From: a virus
Reading direction: 5' to 3' (one strand)
Length of the DNA stretch: 28,544 nucleotides
Virus record (IMG/VR): IMGVR_UViG_3300050121_000084
Span: 1 to 28,544 of that record
The translations under genes and the position numbers were made by a program. Of this stretch, positions 7,957 through 17,100 are shown piece after piece (position 1 is the first letter of the stretch; each line of letters opens with the position of its first letter). The notes below the pieces were generated by a model. It searched no databases, was not told the DNA's origin, and saw only the letters and a list, made by a program, of their open reading frames with translations.

Positions 7957-8178
7957 ATGCCATTTCCGCCCTACGTCGATTGGATCAGTGTCAAAGAAAG
8001 AATGCCCAGCGATTCGCGGGCTGTTCTCGTGTACTGCCGTGACCGAAAGAACACCTTTACTGCAAACTGGATGGAGCACTCCTATTGGGTCTATTTTGGA
8101 GGACTTTGCTTGCAAAAGATGGAGGAAGAAGTGCATTACTGGATGCCACTTCCGCCGAGTCCTACGGAGGCGCAATGA
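7957..8178 (+). CDS. DUF551 domain protein
   Basis: This small protein (73 residues) matches DUF551: an opening WISVKERMPSDSRAVLVYC, a middle segment with aromatic residues, and the closing HYWMPLPPSP. DUF551 proteins are common in phages and prophages and have no settled function. ATG 7957 has an excellent Shine-Dalgarno (AAGGAGGG, 7943-7950), which may be masked by the upstream leader hairpin. The stop overlaps the next start (ATGA at 8175-8178). As the first gene of the replication operon, its translation could set the level of those downstream through coupling. Confidence 0.85.
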   Translation: MPFPPYVDWISVKERMPSDSRAVLVYCRDRKNTFTANWMEHSYWVYFGGLCLQKMEEEVHYWMPLPPSPTEAQ

Positions 8179-8654
8179 CAGACTCCGAGCAAGAGAGAGC
8201 GTGCTACCTCGCTTACCCTCGCCATGTTGCCCCCGCCGCTGCTATCAAGGCCATTCGCAAGGCAGTTGACCGGCTCCGCAGAGGGTGCGATGAGTATGTC
8301 GCCATGGACTCCGAGACGGCCAGGCGGTTCCTCTGGAAGAAAGCAACCGAGTACGCTCGCTCGCCAGCAGGACAAAAGCCGCCAGGACCCGAAGACTACC
8401 GCCCTCACCCCGCAACATGGTTCAACCAAGAACGGTACTTTGATGATCATGCCGAGTGGCAGAAACCGAACGGAGCAAGCAATGGAAAGCAGACTGGTAC
8501 GAAAGCAGACCGGACAGTTGATGCAGTCAGAGCCGCTGTCTCCCAAGCAGCAGATCATAGTCGCGCTCGGGACACTCGCACTGATGAGGGGCGGCGAGTA
8601 CAGCCAAGCGACGCTGACAGCCTTTTCGGAAGGACTATCGAAGGAACCGTTTGA
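8175..8654 (+). CDS. Phage replication-associated protein with PHPATWFNQ motif
   Basis: The 159-residue protein starts at ATG 8175, overlapping the preceding stop. Residues 10-95 match a segment common at the C-terminus of phage replisome proteins: AYPRHVAPAAAIKAIRKAV followed by YRPHPATWFNQERYFDD. Here the segment stands alone without the usual N-terminal DNA-binding winged helix. The last ~57 residues are hydrophilic and low in complexity and overlap the next gene for 173 bases. Position upstream of a DnaB-like helicase supports a replication role, possibly as part of a helicase loader or origin complex. Function is inferred from context. Confidence 0.7.
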   Translation: MTDSEQERACYLAYPRHVAPAAAIKAIRKAVDRLRRGCDEYVAMDSETARRFLWKKATEYARSPAGQKPPGPEDYRPHPATWFNQERYFDDHAEWQKPNGASNGKQTGTKADRTVDAVRAAVSQAADHSRARDTRTDEGRRVQPSDADSLFGRTIEGTV

Positions 8655-9003
8655 GGATGTGATTCGAGTCCTGAAGACGATCGCAGAGAGCCCGCGGCGT
8701 GAGCGGGAAACCGCGTGTCCTGACTTCGGTACGCTTCTGGTGGCCATCCGGTCCATTCGGCACCCGCAAAGGCATCTGAGGGGCATTGTGGTGAAGTTGG
8801 CGCGCATCTTCGGCGTGACGGTGGACGAGGAGCTGCTCGGACTGTACGAGGAGCGCGCCGGTCACCGCACAGATCAGGACATGGACACGGCTTATCGAGT
8901 CCTGAGCCAAAATGAAACGCTGAAGAAAATGCCCACGCCGGCGCAACTCTTGGCAGCGTGCGGTATTCCGAAAGTCTACCGGGATGGGACGAGGCCGGAA
9001 TGA
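8482..9003 (+). CDS. Unknown helical protein, possible replisome or helicase-loading factor
   Basis: I choose ATG 8482 (173 residues) because GGAG lies at 8472-8475. ATG 8521 (MQSEPLSPKQQ) is an alternative. Either way the gene begins inside the previous one in another frame. The protein is mostly helical: SEGLSKEPFEDVIRVLKTIAE is followed by CPDFGTLLVAIRSI, and a second helical repeat ends KKMPTPAQLLAACGIP. The two halves resemble each other in layout, an amphipathic helix followed by a Pro-containing 'fPt-ll' turn. This is typical of small phage proteins located before DnaB helicases. No catalytic motif is visible. The stop overlaps the methyltransferase start (ATGA). Confidence 0.7.
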   Translation: MESRLVRKQTGQLMQSEPLSPKQQIIVALGTLALMRGGEYSQATLTAFSEGLSKEPFEDVIRVLKTIAESPRRERETACPDFGTLLVAIRSIRHPQRHLRGIVVKLARIFGVTVDEELLGLYEERAGHRTDQDMDTAYRVLSQNETLKKMPTPAQLLAACGIPKVYRDGTRPE

Positions 9004-9644
9004 CGCCATACTACGAGCACGCTGGAATCACCATCTACCACGGCGATTGCCTGGAGATTCTTCCCTCACTGCCGAAGTGCGACCTGCTGCTGACCGATCC
9101 GCCGTATGGGATTAACCGCGATGGTAAGCCGCCCTCGACTTCAAGCCACGGCGGGCATAAGGGCTATGAATTTGCTGGATGGGATAGCCAAACTCCAGAC
9201 AAGGACATGTTTTCTTTGCTTTACGAATCAGCGAAGGATTGGATGATTTGGGGAGCTAACTACTTTTCTCCTTTTATTATTCCCGGTCCAGGATGGGCGC
9301 TTTGGGATAAAGGGCAGCGCATCGACCAAGCAGACAGGGAACTGGCAGCAAGCTCACGGCGCGGGCCTTTGCGCGTGTTCACACTCAACAGAGTGGCACT
9401 CATGGGCGATGGGGCTTGCCATCCTACTCAGAAGCCCCTCGCGCTGATGAAGTGGTGTCTTTCCCTGTTCCCCGACGCCAAGACGGTCGTGGACCCATTC
9501 TGCGGCTCAGGAACCACGCTTGTAGCTGCAAAGGCGATGGGGCTGACAGCAATCGGGATTGAACTGCACGAGCCTTACTGTGAGATCGTCGCCAAGCGCC
9601 TGAGCCAAGAAGTCTTTGACTTCGGAGGCCAGAATGACCGCTGA
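9000..9644 (+). CDS. DNA methyltransferase, beta-type, DPPY motif
   Basis: This 214-residue N6-adenine or N4-cytosine methyltransferase has its catalytic motif IV, LTDPPYG, at residues 31-37. The S-adenosylmethionine-binding motif I, VDPFCGSGTTLVA, is near the C-terminus, and HPTQKPLALM lies before it. That order is the beta class. The middle region that should recognise the target is short. DPPY alone does not separate m6A from m4C, although m6A is more usual. No partner restriction gene is visible, so it is an orphan enzyme that could protect phage DNA. It starts on the stop of the previous gene and its end overlaps the helicase start by 11 bases. Confidence 0.92.
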   Translation: MTPYYEHAGITIYHGDCLEILPSLPKCDLLLTDPPYGINRDGKPPSTSSHGGHKGYEFAGWDSQTPDKDMFSLLYESAKDWMIWGANYFSPFIIPGPGWALWDKGQRIDQADRELAASSRRGPLRVFTLNRVALMGDGACHPTQKPLALMKWCLSLFPDAKTVVDPFCGSGTTLVAAKAMGLTAIGIELHEPYCEIVAKRLSQEVFDFGGQNDR

Positions 9645-10986
9645 CCTCACACTCGACGCAGGACTGCCAGCTTCTATCGATGCCGAGCGCACGCTCCTAG
9701 GTGCTGTCCTTTTGGATAACCAGGCATGGGAGGAGATTCGCGCCGGCCTGAAGTCGGAAGATTTCTTTCTTGATTCCCATAGGCGCATCGCCAAAGCCAT
9801 CGGCGGCCTCATCAAGAACGGCCATGCCGTTGACATTGTGACGCTGGCAAACGAACTGACCGCACGGAAAGAGATTGAAGCCGTCGGAGGGGTGGCCTAC
9901 TTGGCATCCCTCACAGAAGGCCTTCCGCGGCGGCCAGTCATCGACGAGTACGTGGCTATCGTGAAGGACCGTAGTGTCCTGCGGCAGTTGATGGCCACAT
10001 GCACGGAAGCTATCTCCCGCGCACAGGACCAGTCTGAGACAGGACTCGAATTGACTGCCGGCCTGATGGGTCAGTTAGAGAATCTGACTACTCCAAGCCA
10101 AAGCGCCAACAAAGCCCAAGTCCAGAACTTCATTGTTGAATCCCTGGCAGAGATCAACCGGGAGTACGCCGAGAAGCTGAGCCCGTGCATCCCGACCGGT
10201 AACGCATGGCTGGACTCGAAGATGGGTGGTGGATTCCGGCATGGTCATATCACGATCATCGCGGCGCGGCCTAAGGTTGGCAAGACATCCGCAGGCGTTT
10301 CCTCGATGGCCTATAACCTGAAACAGGGTCGCAAAGTGGTGATGTTCTCGCTGGAAATGGAGAAGTCGGAGATCCTGAAGAACTTGGTTCCTTACGTGGT
10401 GGACCTGCCGAACATCGTGGTCGCCCGTCCATGGCTCCAGACTCCAGAGCAGAACCGGCTGGTCAATGAGGCCATGAACACCATCGTAGAGTGGCCTCTG
10501 AGCGTCTATGACGGCGACATGGACTGTGATGAGGTCTGCTGGACCATCGACCGCGAGACGCGCAAGGGAGACGAGGTTCTGTTCGTTCTGGACCACTTTG
10601 GCTTGATGACCGGAGCCGAGAAGGATATTCGCAAGCGGTACGTCGAGAACTCTGACCGCCTCCGCAGGAAGATGAAACACAAGAGGGCTGCATTGCTGTC
10701 CCTCTTTCAGTTGAATGAGGTCCCGCGGGAGTACGCAGACAAGCGGCCGCAACCTGGGGACATTGGCGAAAGCAAGAAGCCGTTGCAGGATTGCTTTGCG
10801 ATGATCCTGTTGCATCGGTATCAGGACAAAGAGACAATGCGCATGACAAAGAAGGCGAACATCAATCTTGCACTCATCCGTGGAGGTGGAGCGCCGGGGA
10901 ATGTAGACGGAGAGTTCAATGCGCGTCGGCTTTCATTTGAGGCAGACGCGGAAATTGACTACGAAGGGCAGGACTACTATGCGTGA
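9634..10986 (+). CDS. Replicative DNA helicase, DnaB-like
   Basis: The protein has 450 residues, starting at ATG 9634 behind GGAGG (9624-9628); an in-frame TTG 18 bases earlier lacks this spacing. An N-terminal DnaB domain opens with SIDAERTLLGAVLLDN (residues 14-29) and includes YLASLTEGLP. The RecA-like C-terminal domain has Walker A ARPKVGKTS (211-219), the family motif FSLEME (238-243) and Walker B LFVLDHFG (Asp320). DnaB hexamers unwind DNA at the phage fork and recruit primase. No separate primase or DnaC loader is recognisable nearby, so host factors or the two preceding small proteins may load it. The stop lies inside the next gene. Confidence 0.93.
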   Translation: MTADLTLDAGLPASIDAERTLLGAVLLDNQAWEEIRAGLKSEDFFLDSHRRIAKAIGGLIKNGHAVDIVTLANELTARKEIEAVGGVAYLASLTEGLPRRPVIDEYVAIVKDRSVLRQLMATCTEAISRAQDQSETGLELTAGLMGQLENLTTPSQSANKAQVQNFIVESLAEINREYAEKLSPCIPTGNAWLDSKMGGGFRHGHITIIAARPKVGKTSAGVSSMAYNLKQGRKVVMFSLEMEKSEILKNLVPYVVDLPNIVVARPWLQTPEQNRLVNEAMNTIVEWPLSVYDGDMDCDEVCWTIDRETRKGDEVLFVLDHFGLMTGAEKDIRKRYVENSDRLRRKMKHKRAALLSLFQLNEVPREYADKRPQPGDIGESKKPLQDCFAMILLHRYQDKETMRMTKKANINLALIRGGGAPGNVDGEFNARRLSFEADAEIDYEGQDYYA

Positions 10987-11122
10987 GCGTCCTGATGTTG
11001 ATTTGAACCTCATCCAGCGGCAACTTGCGGGCATAACCGAATTCCTCAAGAAGAACGTATGGAAAGGGAAAGATGCCGATCAAAAGAAAACCGAAGACGC
11101 CGGGGAGCGGAAGGCCATCTGA
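10979..11122 (+). CDS. Small unknown phage protein (47 residues)
   Basis: ATG 10979 overlaps the helicase stop by eight bases, and the frame runs to TGA 11120-11122. The product is charged and probably helical, with QRQLAGITEFLKKNVWKG in the middle. The upstream AAGGGCAGGA (10964-10973) gives a modest Shine-Dalgarno. The tight overlap on both sides supports a real gene in the operon. I recognise no family. Confidence 0.6.
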   Translation: MRERPDVDLNLIQRQLAGITEFLKKNVWKGKDADQKKTEDAGERKAI

Positions 11123-11273
11123 TGCTGTGATGGATGCGTATGCTCAACGGTACGAACTATCAGTTAAGCAAAAGACGCTCCTCACCCGCTGCATAGTTCA
11201 AGTTTCACTCTGCCAGAGCGATGAAGCGCGCAGATTGCTGTTAGGTGTAAGCCAGAAAGAAGTGGCGGCATGA
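11073..11273 (+). CDS. Small unknown phage protein (66 residues)
   Basis: ATG 11073 lies 50 bases inside the previous gene and follows GGAAAGGGAAAG (11059-11070), a usable Shine-Dalgarno. The product begins with a Lys/Arg/Pro-rich stretch (PIKRKPKTPGSGRPS) and ends with helices containing VKQKTLLTRCIVQ and EARRLLLGVSQKEV. A helix-turn-helix is conceivable, but I see no clear match. The stop overlaps the next start by four bases (ATGA), as elsewhere in this operon. Confidence 0.6.
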   Translation: MPIKRKPKTPGSGRPSDAVMDAYAQRYELSVKQKTLLTRCIVQVSLCQSDEARRLLLGVSQKEVAA

Positions 11274-11644
11274 TTCATCGCAGGACTCCACTGAAACGCT
11301 ACACGCCAGTACGCAAGAAACGGCCAGGAGTGCGCAAGGGGCAACCTACCAATGCGGAAAAGGAAACCGAACGCAACCGGGTTTATGAACGATGCGGCGG
11401 CCAGTGCGAATTGCGAGACGAAGATGGAAAGCCGTTGCATCCGAAGCATATCTTCGGGGTCCTGCCAAGCAAGGGAAGCATCTTTGAGCGCTGGCACCTT
11501 GTACACCTCCACGGGAAACGCCGATTCGGTTGGACGGAAGCAGCCGGCAACACGTTACTGGGGGGCTGCTATTGGTGCCATATCGTAGCAATGCACGAAC
11601 TCGGTCTTAAACCACACATCGAAAGGAAAGATCATGAACTATGA
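11270..11644 (+). CDS. HNH-like zinc nuclease-type protein
   Basis: The 124 residues start with the basic leader MIHRRTPLKRYTPVRKKR, common in phage HNH and NinG-like recombination proteins. Next come RCGGQCELRD (Cys42, Cys46), WHLVHLHGKRRFGW (His77, His80, His82), and GGCYWCHIVAMH (Cys100, Cys103, His104, His109). That spacing suggests a zinc-bound HNH fold, though the catalytic residues are not certain by eye. The encoded activity may be a DNA-nicking enzyme helping recombination or replication restart. ATG 11270 overlaps the preceding stop and the end overlaps the helicase start by 11 bases. Confidence 0.75.
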   Translation: MIHRRTPLKRYTPVRKKRPGVRKGQPTNAEKETERNRVYERCGGQCELRDEDGKPLHPKHIFGVLPSKGSIFERWHLVHLHGKRRFGWTEAAGNTLLGGCYWCHIVAMHELGLKPHIERKDHEL

Positions 11645-13022
11645 AGAGTTTCTGGAGTCCAAGGAGCAATACGGGGGAGATGCTGGATTCAAAGCTATCT
11701 CTATTCCTGATATGCTGTTCGACTTCCAAGGCGATACGGTTGAGCGGTCCCTGCGGAGAGGGCGCTCATCTATCTTCTTCGATTGCGGACTTGGCAAGAC
11801 TCCGATGGAGTTGACCTGGGCTGACAACGTGGTCCGCCACACAAACAAGAAAGTTCTGTACATCACTCCGCTAGGCGTGGCCAAGCAAACCATTCGAGAG
11901 TCTGAGAAGTTCGGCATCGAAGCGCACCGTTCAAATGATGGGCAGCTTGTCTCTGGAATCAACGTAACCAACTACGAGAAACTCCACCGTTTCAATCCGA
12001 ACGACTTCGCCGGGGCGGTGTGTGATGAGTCGTCATTCATCAAGGCAATGAACGGCAAGCGGCGCGCACAGGTGACTGAGTTTCTGCGCACGCTACCTTT
12101 CCGCCTGCTGGCCACGGCAACGGCCGCCCCTAACGATTACATCGAGCTTGGCACATCCTCCGAAGCCTTGGGTGTGATGGGCCAGATTGACATGCTCAAT
12201 CGCTTCTTTAAGAATGATCAGAACACCAGCGACACCCGCATGATGATTCGGCGCGCGCCAAACCAAGGCGGTCCAGTTAGCGCAGGATGGCGATTCAAGG
12301 GCCATGCGGAAGAACCGTTCTGGCGTTGGGTTTGCTCTTGGGCACGCGCGGCCCGCAGGCCGTCCGATGTTGGCCCATACTCCGATGCGCGCTTTGTCTT
12401 GCCACGCCTGATTGAGCGTGAGCACATCGTAGAAACGCGCACGCTGCCCGATGGGATGCTCTTTCCGCTGGCGGCAACCAACATGCAAGAGGAGCGCGAA
12501 GAACGCCGCCGCACCGTGCAGGAACGCTGCGAGATGGCCGCATCTTTGGTTGCTAGTACAGGCAAGCCATTCGTGATTTGGTGCCAGTTGAATCCTGAAG
12601 GCGACTCACTTGAGCGCATGATTCCTGATGCCGTTCAGGTTTCAGGTTCAGACAGCGACGAAGAGAAGGAAGAGAAGTACGAAGCCTTCGCAAGCGGTCA
12701 GGCTCGCGGCATCATCACCAAGCAGGTCATCGGCGGATGGGGACTAAACTGGCAGCATTGCGCCCACGTAGTAGAGTTTGCGACGCACAGTTTTGAGCAG
12801 CACTATCAGGGCGTTCGCCGCTGCTGGAGATTTGGACAAACGCATGATGTAATCAACGACCTGATAGCAACCGAAGGCCAACGAGGAATCAAAGAGAACT
12901 TGCGGCGCAAGCAGGTTGCCGCTGACAAGATGTTTGACGAACTGGTACGCCACATGAACGAGTCAGTCCGCATCGAAGGCGGATACAAATTTGAGAAAGA
13001 GGTAACAACGCCATGCTGGTAA
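11634..13022 (+). CDS. SNF2/DEAD-type helicase-like ATPase
   Basis: This compact superfamily 2 ATPase has 462 residues from ATG 11634, with GAAAGGAAAG as Shine-Dalgarno. Motif I is CGLGKTPME (residues 51-59), motif II is CDESSFIK (130-137), and motif III-like LLATATAAPND is at 158-168. The C-terminal RecA-like lobe has VIGGWGLNWQHC and the motif VI-like SFEQHYQGVRRCWRFGQT, whose arginines contact ATP. The DESS version of DEAx and the RFGQ ending are typical of SNF2-like phage proteins. Such enzymes translocate on double-stranded DNA. It overlaps the following methyltransferase by 10 bases, so the two are probably made together and act together on phage or host DNA. Confidence 0.9.
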   Translation: MNYEEFLESKEQYGGDAGFKAISIPDMLFDFQGDTVERSLRRGRSSIFFDCGLGKTPMELTWADNVVRHTNKKVLYITPLGVAKQTIRESEKFGIEAHRSNDGQLVSGINVTNYEKLHRFNPNDFAGAVCDESSFIKAMNGKRRAQVTEFLRTLPFRLLATATAAPNDYIELGTSSEALGVMGQIDMLNRFFKNDQNTSDTRMMIRRAPNQGGPVSAGWRFKGHAEEPFWRWVCSWARAARRPSDVGPYSDARFVLPRLIEREHIVETRTLPDGMLFPLAATNMQEEREERRRTVQERCEMAASLVASTGKPFVIWCQLNPEGDSLERMIPDAVQVSGSDSDEEKEEKYEAFASGQARGIITKQVIGGWGLNWQHCAHVVEFATHSFEQHYQGVRRCWRFGQTHDVINDLIATEGQRGIKENLRRKQVAADKMFDELVRHMNESVRIEGGYKFEKEVTTPCW

Positions 13023-14089
13023 TCGATCAGAAAATCACAGACAAATACGCGATTTACAACGGCGATTCAGTAGACATGCTCACCGCTTTGAAAGATGAGT
13101 CTATCCATTTTTCCGTCTACTCGCCGCCCTTTGCAACAGAGAACGGAGGGGCACTTTACCATTACAGTTCCTCTGACCGCGACCTTTCCAACTCTCGGAC
13201 CTATGAGGAGTTTTTCTCTCACTACGAGTTCATCGTACGAGAGATTCACCGGGCCACGTTGCCAGGGCGCATGACCGCCGTGCATTGCATGGATGTGCCA
13301 AACAGCAACAGCGGAAACGGAGACTCCTACACCGACTTCCCCGGCGACATTATCCGGTTGCATGAGCGGTGCGGATGGAGAATGGCTTCCCCTCGCATCT
13401 CGATTTGGAAGGAGCCGCTTGCCGTCCGCAACAGGACCATGACGAAGGCGTTGGCCCATAAGTCGATTGTGGAAGACTCCTGCAATTGTGCTGTAGCTGG
13501 GGCCGACTATCTCCTGATCTTTCGGCGCTCGGGAAAGAACGAAATCCCTGTCACTCACCGTCACGGCCTCATCAACTACGCCGGTACACGCAAGGTTCCG
13601 AAAGAACTTCTCAAGTACAAGGGGTGGACTGGAAACCAGATTGAGAATCGGTATTCGCAATGGATATGGAGACAGTACGCTTCGAGTGTATGGGACGACA
13701 TTCGCGGCAACATGGGTGACCGCAAAGAGAAAGGCGTATTGCCCTACCGCGAGGCCCGCGAAGAGGAAGACGAGAAACACTTGCATCCCCTTCAATTGGA
13801 CGTCATTACGCGCGCCGTGGAGCTTTGGTCGAACCCTAGCGAAACGGTTCTCACGCCGTTCATGGGAGTTGGTAGCGAAGTTTGCGCCTCACTCATGAGT
13901 GGTCGCCGGGCGATTGGTTGCGAACTCAAGCCGAGCTACTACCGTCAGGCCGTGCGCAACGTGGACGAGGTCGAAAAGAACGGTTGGCACGACGACAGCG
14001 GCCAGGAGATGCTTTCATTCCGCGAAGAGTTCTATGCCCCAATAGGAGAAGATCAGGACTCGGAAGAACCCACCGAAATGAACTTCTAA
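13013..14089 (+). CDS. DNA methyltransferase, beta-type, SPPF motif (probable m4C)
   Basis: The protein has 358 residues. Motif IV is YSPPFATE (SPPF at 37-40) near the N-terminus, and the cofactor motif I, VLTPFMGVGSEV, is near the C-terminus, followed by AIGCELKPSYY. This is the beta order. A Ser-Pro-Pro catalytic motif is more usual in N4-cytosine enzymes. The central ~180 residues are large enough to include a target-recognition region. Overlap with the SNF2-like gene suggests a coupled pair, an arrangement seen in several phage genomes. The last residues (GEDQDSEEPTEMNF) are acidic. It ends seven bases before a hairpin that probably terminates the operon. Confidence 0.92.
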   Translation: MLVIDQKITDKYAIYNGDSVDMLTALKDESIHFSVYSPPFATENGGALYHYSSSDRDLSNSRTYEEFFSHYEFIVREIHRATLPGRMTAVHCMDVPNSNSGNGDSYTDFPGDIIRLHERCGWRMASPRISIWKEPLAVRNRTMTKALAHKSIVEDSCNCAVAGADYLLIFRRSGKNEIPVTHRHGLINYAGTRKVPKELLKYKGWTGNQIENRYSQWIWRQYASSVWDDIRGNMGDRKEKGVLPYREAREEEDEKHLHPLQLDVITRAVELWSNPSETVLTPFMGVGSEVCASLMSGRRAIGCELKPSYYRQAVRNVDEVEKNGWHDDSGQEMLSFREEFYAPIGEDQDSEEPTEMNF

Positions 14090-14095
14090 CCCAAC

Positions 14096-14128
14096 ACCCC
14101 GCAGGACTCAATCGAGCTTCTGCGGGGT
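14096..14128. terminator. Probable bidirectional terminator between converging genes
   Basis: A perfect 9-bp stem, ACCCCGCAG (14096-14104) and CTGCGGGGT (14120-14128), encloses a 15-base loop. It stands where the plus-strand early operon and the minus-strand SNO gene meet, and overlaps the last codons of the SNO gene. The T-tracts on both sides are poor, so efficiency is uncertain. A CAGGAC hexamer spans the left arm and loop. Confidence 0.6.
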
Positions 14129-17100
14129 TACGTCATGCTCCCAATCAAACTTCGCCGGCATCAAGATCCCCTGCTCCGTCCCGCCCTCATGCTTTGTGAA
14201 CGTGATGATTCTCCCCTTGCTGCCAGGCTTCAACTGCCCGTAGGCTCCCAGCAGATTGCCGACGATGATCTTGGCGCGCTGCCGAGTGTCGCTTAGATAG
14301 TCCTGAAATAGATCAGCAATATCTGCATTGCGTCCAAGGTTCGACAGCGTAATCTTCTTGATCTGCGAGCCAGGTACGCGTACCTCGCGCAAAGGGCCAT
14401 TGACCGCAATGTAGAACTTCAGCGAACTGGGAGCGTAGGGGTTTCCGCTCACTTTCTTGCGACCGCGAATGTCGTAGATGATGCCGTTGTAAGTGTCGCC
14501 ATTGATCTCGATTCTGAGTCCTGTTCCCATTCGGAAGTCGTTCAGGATTGTCCGCGACCATTCCCTGATTTTCTGCGCCCGTTCGATGATGTGCGGCGCT
14601 TCCACGCCCTCAATGTACGGCTTGAACAAGCCCTCAAGGTGTGCGCTCAAGGCCCGCGCGTGGTACGTGTCCCGCTGCCATGGCTCGTACTTCATGAGAT
14701 CAGGACCATAAGTCTGGGCAATCAGTTCCTCGACCTCTGCCGGGGTGTACGACTTGCCTTGACGCTTGATTGAGTAGGTCCCGAAGATAGCATCTTCCCC
14801 GAACGGCGATGAAGGGTCCGAGCCAACGTAGATGACGTGCGATGTCTTCTGCTCTGCGTCAAAGTCGTAGGTCTTGGGTTCAAGGTCGTTCTGCCCGGTT
14901 TCGTCGAGGTAGGCGATGTAGTCCGTGTAGCTTTCGGTGATTGTCTCCATGAACTCGCGCTGCTCTTTTACGGGAAGCAATGCTGAGCGTCCCGTTGCGG
15001 TGCGCGCCAGGTCCTCCTCTGGGGTCCCGCCCTCCTCTTCCGACTTGTCCATCGTCAGGCCCATGAGCCGGGCTATCTGCTCATTCTCGTGCAGCCATTC
15101 CGCCACGATCTTGTCGCCGTACTTGTTCATCATGTCTGGCGCCTCAATCGACATTGCTGACCGGGTGTTGCTCGACGTGTTGGCGTTCAGGCTCTTCAGC
15201 TTCTTGGCGAGGCTGATGGCTGGTCGAATCTCTGCGGGGATAGCCAGGGAGAGCATGGTGTACCGCGGCAGGACCATCTGACCGGTCCTGTTCGACCTTC
15301 CCAAAATCTGCATGAACACATTCACATCGCCGGCCGGTTGGGCAACGATCATGTGCCGCTGATGCTGATCCTTGAACTTCTCAGAAGCGTGAAGACTTAT
15401 CCCCGTGGATCCAGCCTGGTTCAGGACCAGACAATCGACGCCTCCATTGTTGAACAGACTGCCCGTCTGTACGCGGTCCTTGCGCTCGATGGACGGGACT
15501 GAAGACAGGACCGGGACGGGACCCGCGTAGTTGATTCGGTAGGAGCGACCGGTAATCTCTGCCACGGTAAAGCCAGCTTGCGTGATGCGAGTCCTGATCC
15601 AGTCGATAGGCGACACGGGCAACGTCACGGCGAGGTTATCAAGCAGCCTCTCGGCCTCCCGGTACTTGGCTTCCGTCTCGACGTAGAGCAGGTGGCGCGG
15701 GAACTCTTGACGGTCATTGCCCATTGAGGTCTTGATGGTGTAGTGGAGGGTCCTGTCGAGCGCGCGTCTGAGGATAGTGGACCATGAGAGCTTATCAAGC
15801 ACTTCGCCCTCACTCAGGTTCTCCGCGCTCACATAGCTGTCGAGGAACGCCCCCATGGTGCTCTCAAGGGCCACAATCGGCTTCTCTCCGCGGCCGAGCG
15901 CTTCGATGGCGCAATCCGCCGCCGCGTCCGACTTCAAGGCCAGGAGGAACTGCTTCACGATGTTGTGGACGATGGCGCTGAACTTGTGGTGGTAGATTTT
16001 GATGCGCCTCTTCTTGTACTGAAGGCGCAGAGTCTCGAAATCGTTCTGATGATAGTCCTGATCCGCTTTGAAGATGGCGCGCAGGACTTCCGTCACATCG
16101 TCGCAAATCTGCTCTTGATAAAGCTGATTCCGGTCGTCAATGAAGTTCAGGATGCTGATGCCTTCAAAGGACCGCTCACGGCGCACGAGCTGGCCGGTCT
16201 GGGCGAGTTGATGGCTCACGACAGTCTGTAGTGGTGGACCACCGGCCCGGATGGCGTCAGAGACGCGCTGGTTGTCGGGAATGGCAATCGAGATGTCTGT
16301 CTTGGTGGCGTAGAGCGTCATGTTGTCCGGCCGCTTCGCCCACGTTGCCGACAGGAACATCACGCCGTGCGCCGCGGGGAGAACCTCTTGGAAGAACGCT
16401 CCCGTGTTCGACTCATCGCCCCCGGCGTTGTGGGACTCGTCCAAGATGAAGACGGCTTTCGGCGCCAACCGTCTCAGGGCTTCCTGCTGGATGTTGATCG
16501 TGTTGATCTGCGAATAGGTCAGGTAGACGGCGTTCCGCGCGCGGGGAAGTTCGCCAGTCTCGGCAATCCTTGTCAGGACCCCCTTCATGCTGCTCTTGTT
16601 GGCGAATATCTTGCGTCCTGTTGCCTGCTCAGTTATCGACGCCCCCGCATTGAAGAGCAGCGGCCAGACGTTCGGCCCGAAGCCGATGTCGTCAAGGTCC
16701 CGCTGGAAGTCGGTGAAGAGGGTATCCGAGTACGTGACGAAGATTGGCAACAGGCCATGGAGGATGGTCCACCGGCAGACGGCCGCCGCGACTCTACCCT
16801 TTCCAACTCCGGTTTGATCCGCGCACACCAGCGCCTTTTGCTTCCTGATCTGCCAGATGGCCAGGGCAATCGAATCAACCTGGAGGCCCATGAAGTAGCT
16901 CTGCATCTCCTTGACCGAGGGGTACTCCAGTTCGCGGGCCACGAACTCATCCAAGTCGCCAACCTCAGCACGGACGCGCTCCATCGCCTCCCGCATCGGC
17001 TCTTTCATCGACCGCGGACACATCACCGCTTCATCCTGGAGGCTGGAAAGAGAGGTGTAGACCTCTTGATAAGCGTTCAGGGACTCAACAGGACGCTGAA

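Noticed and set aside
11634-14089. Complete DISARM or type III restriction system
   Set aside because: Helicase and methyltransferase are present, but no restriction nuclease, DUF1998 or PLD component is visible. Such pairs are also common in phages without defence roles.
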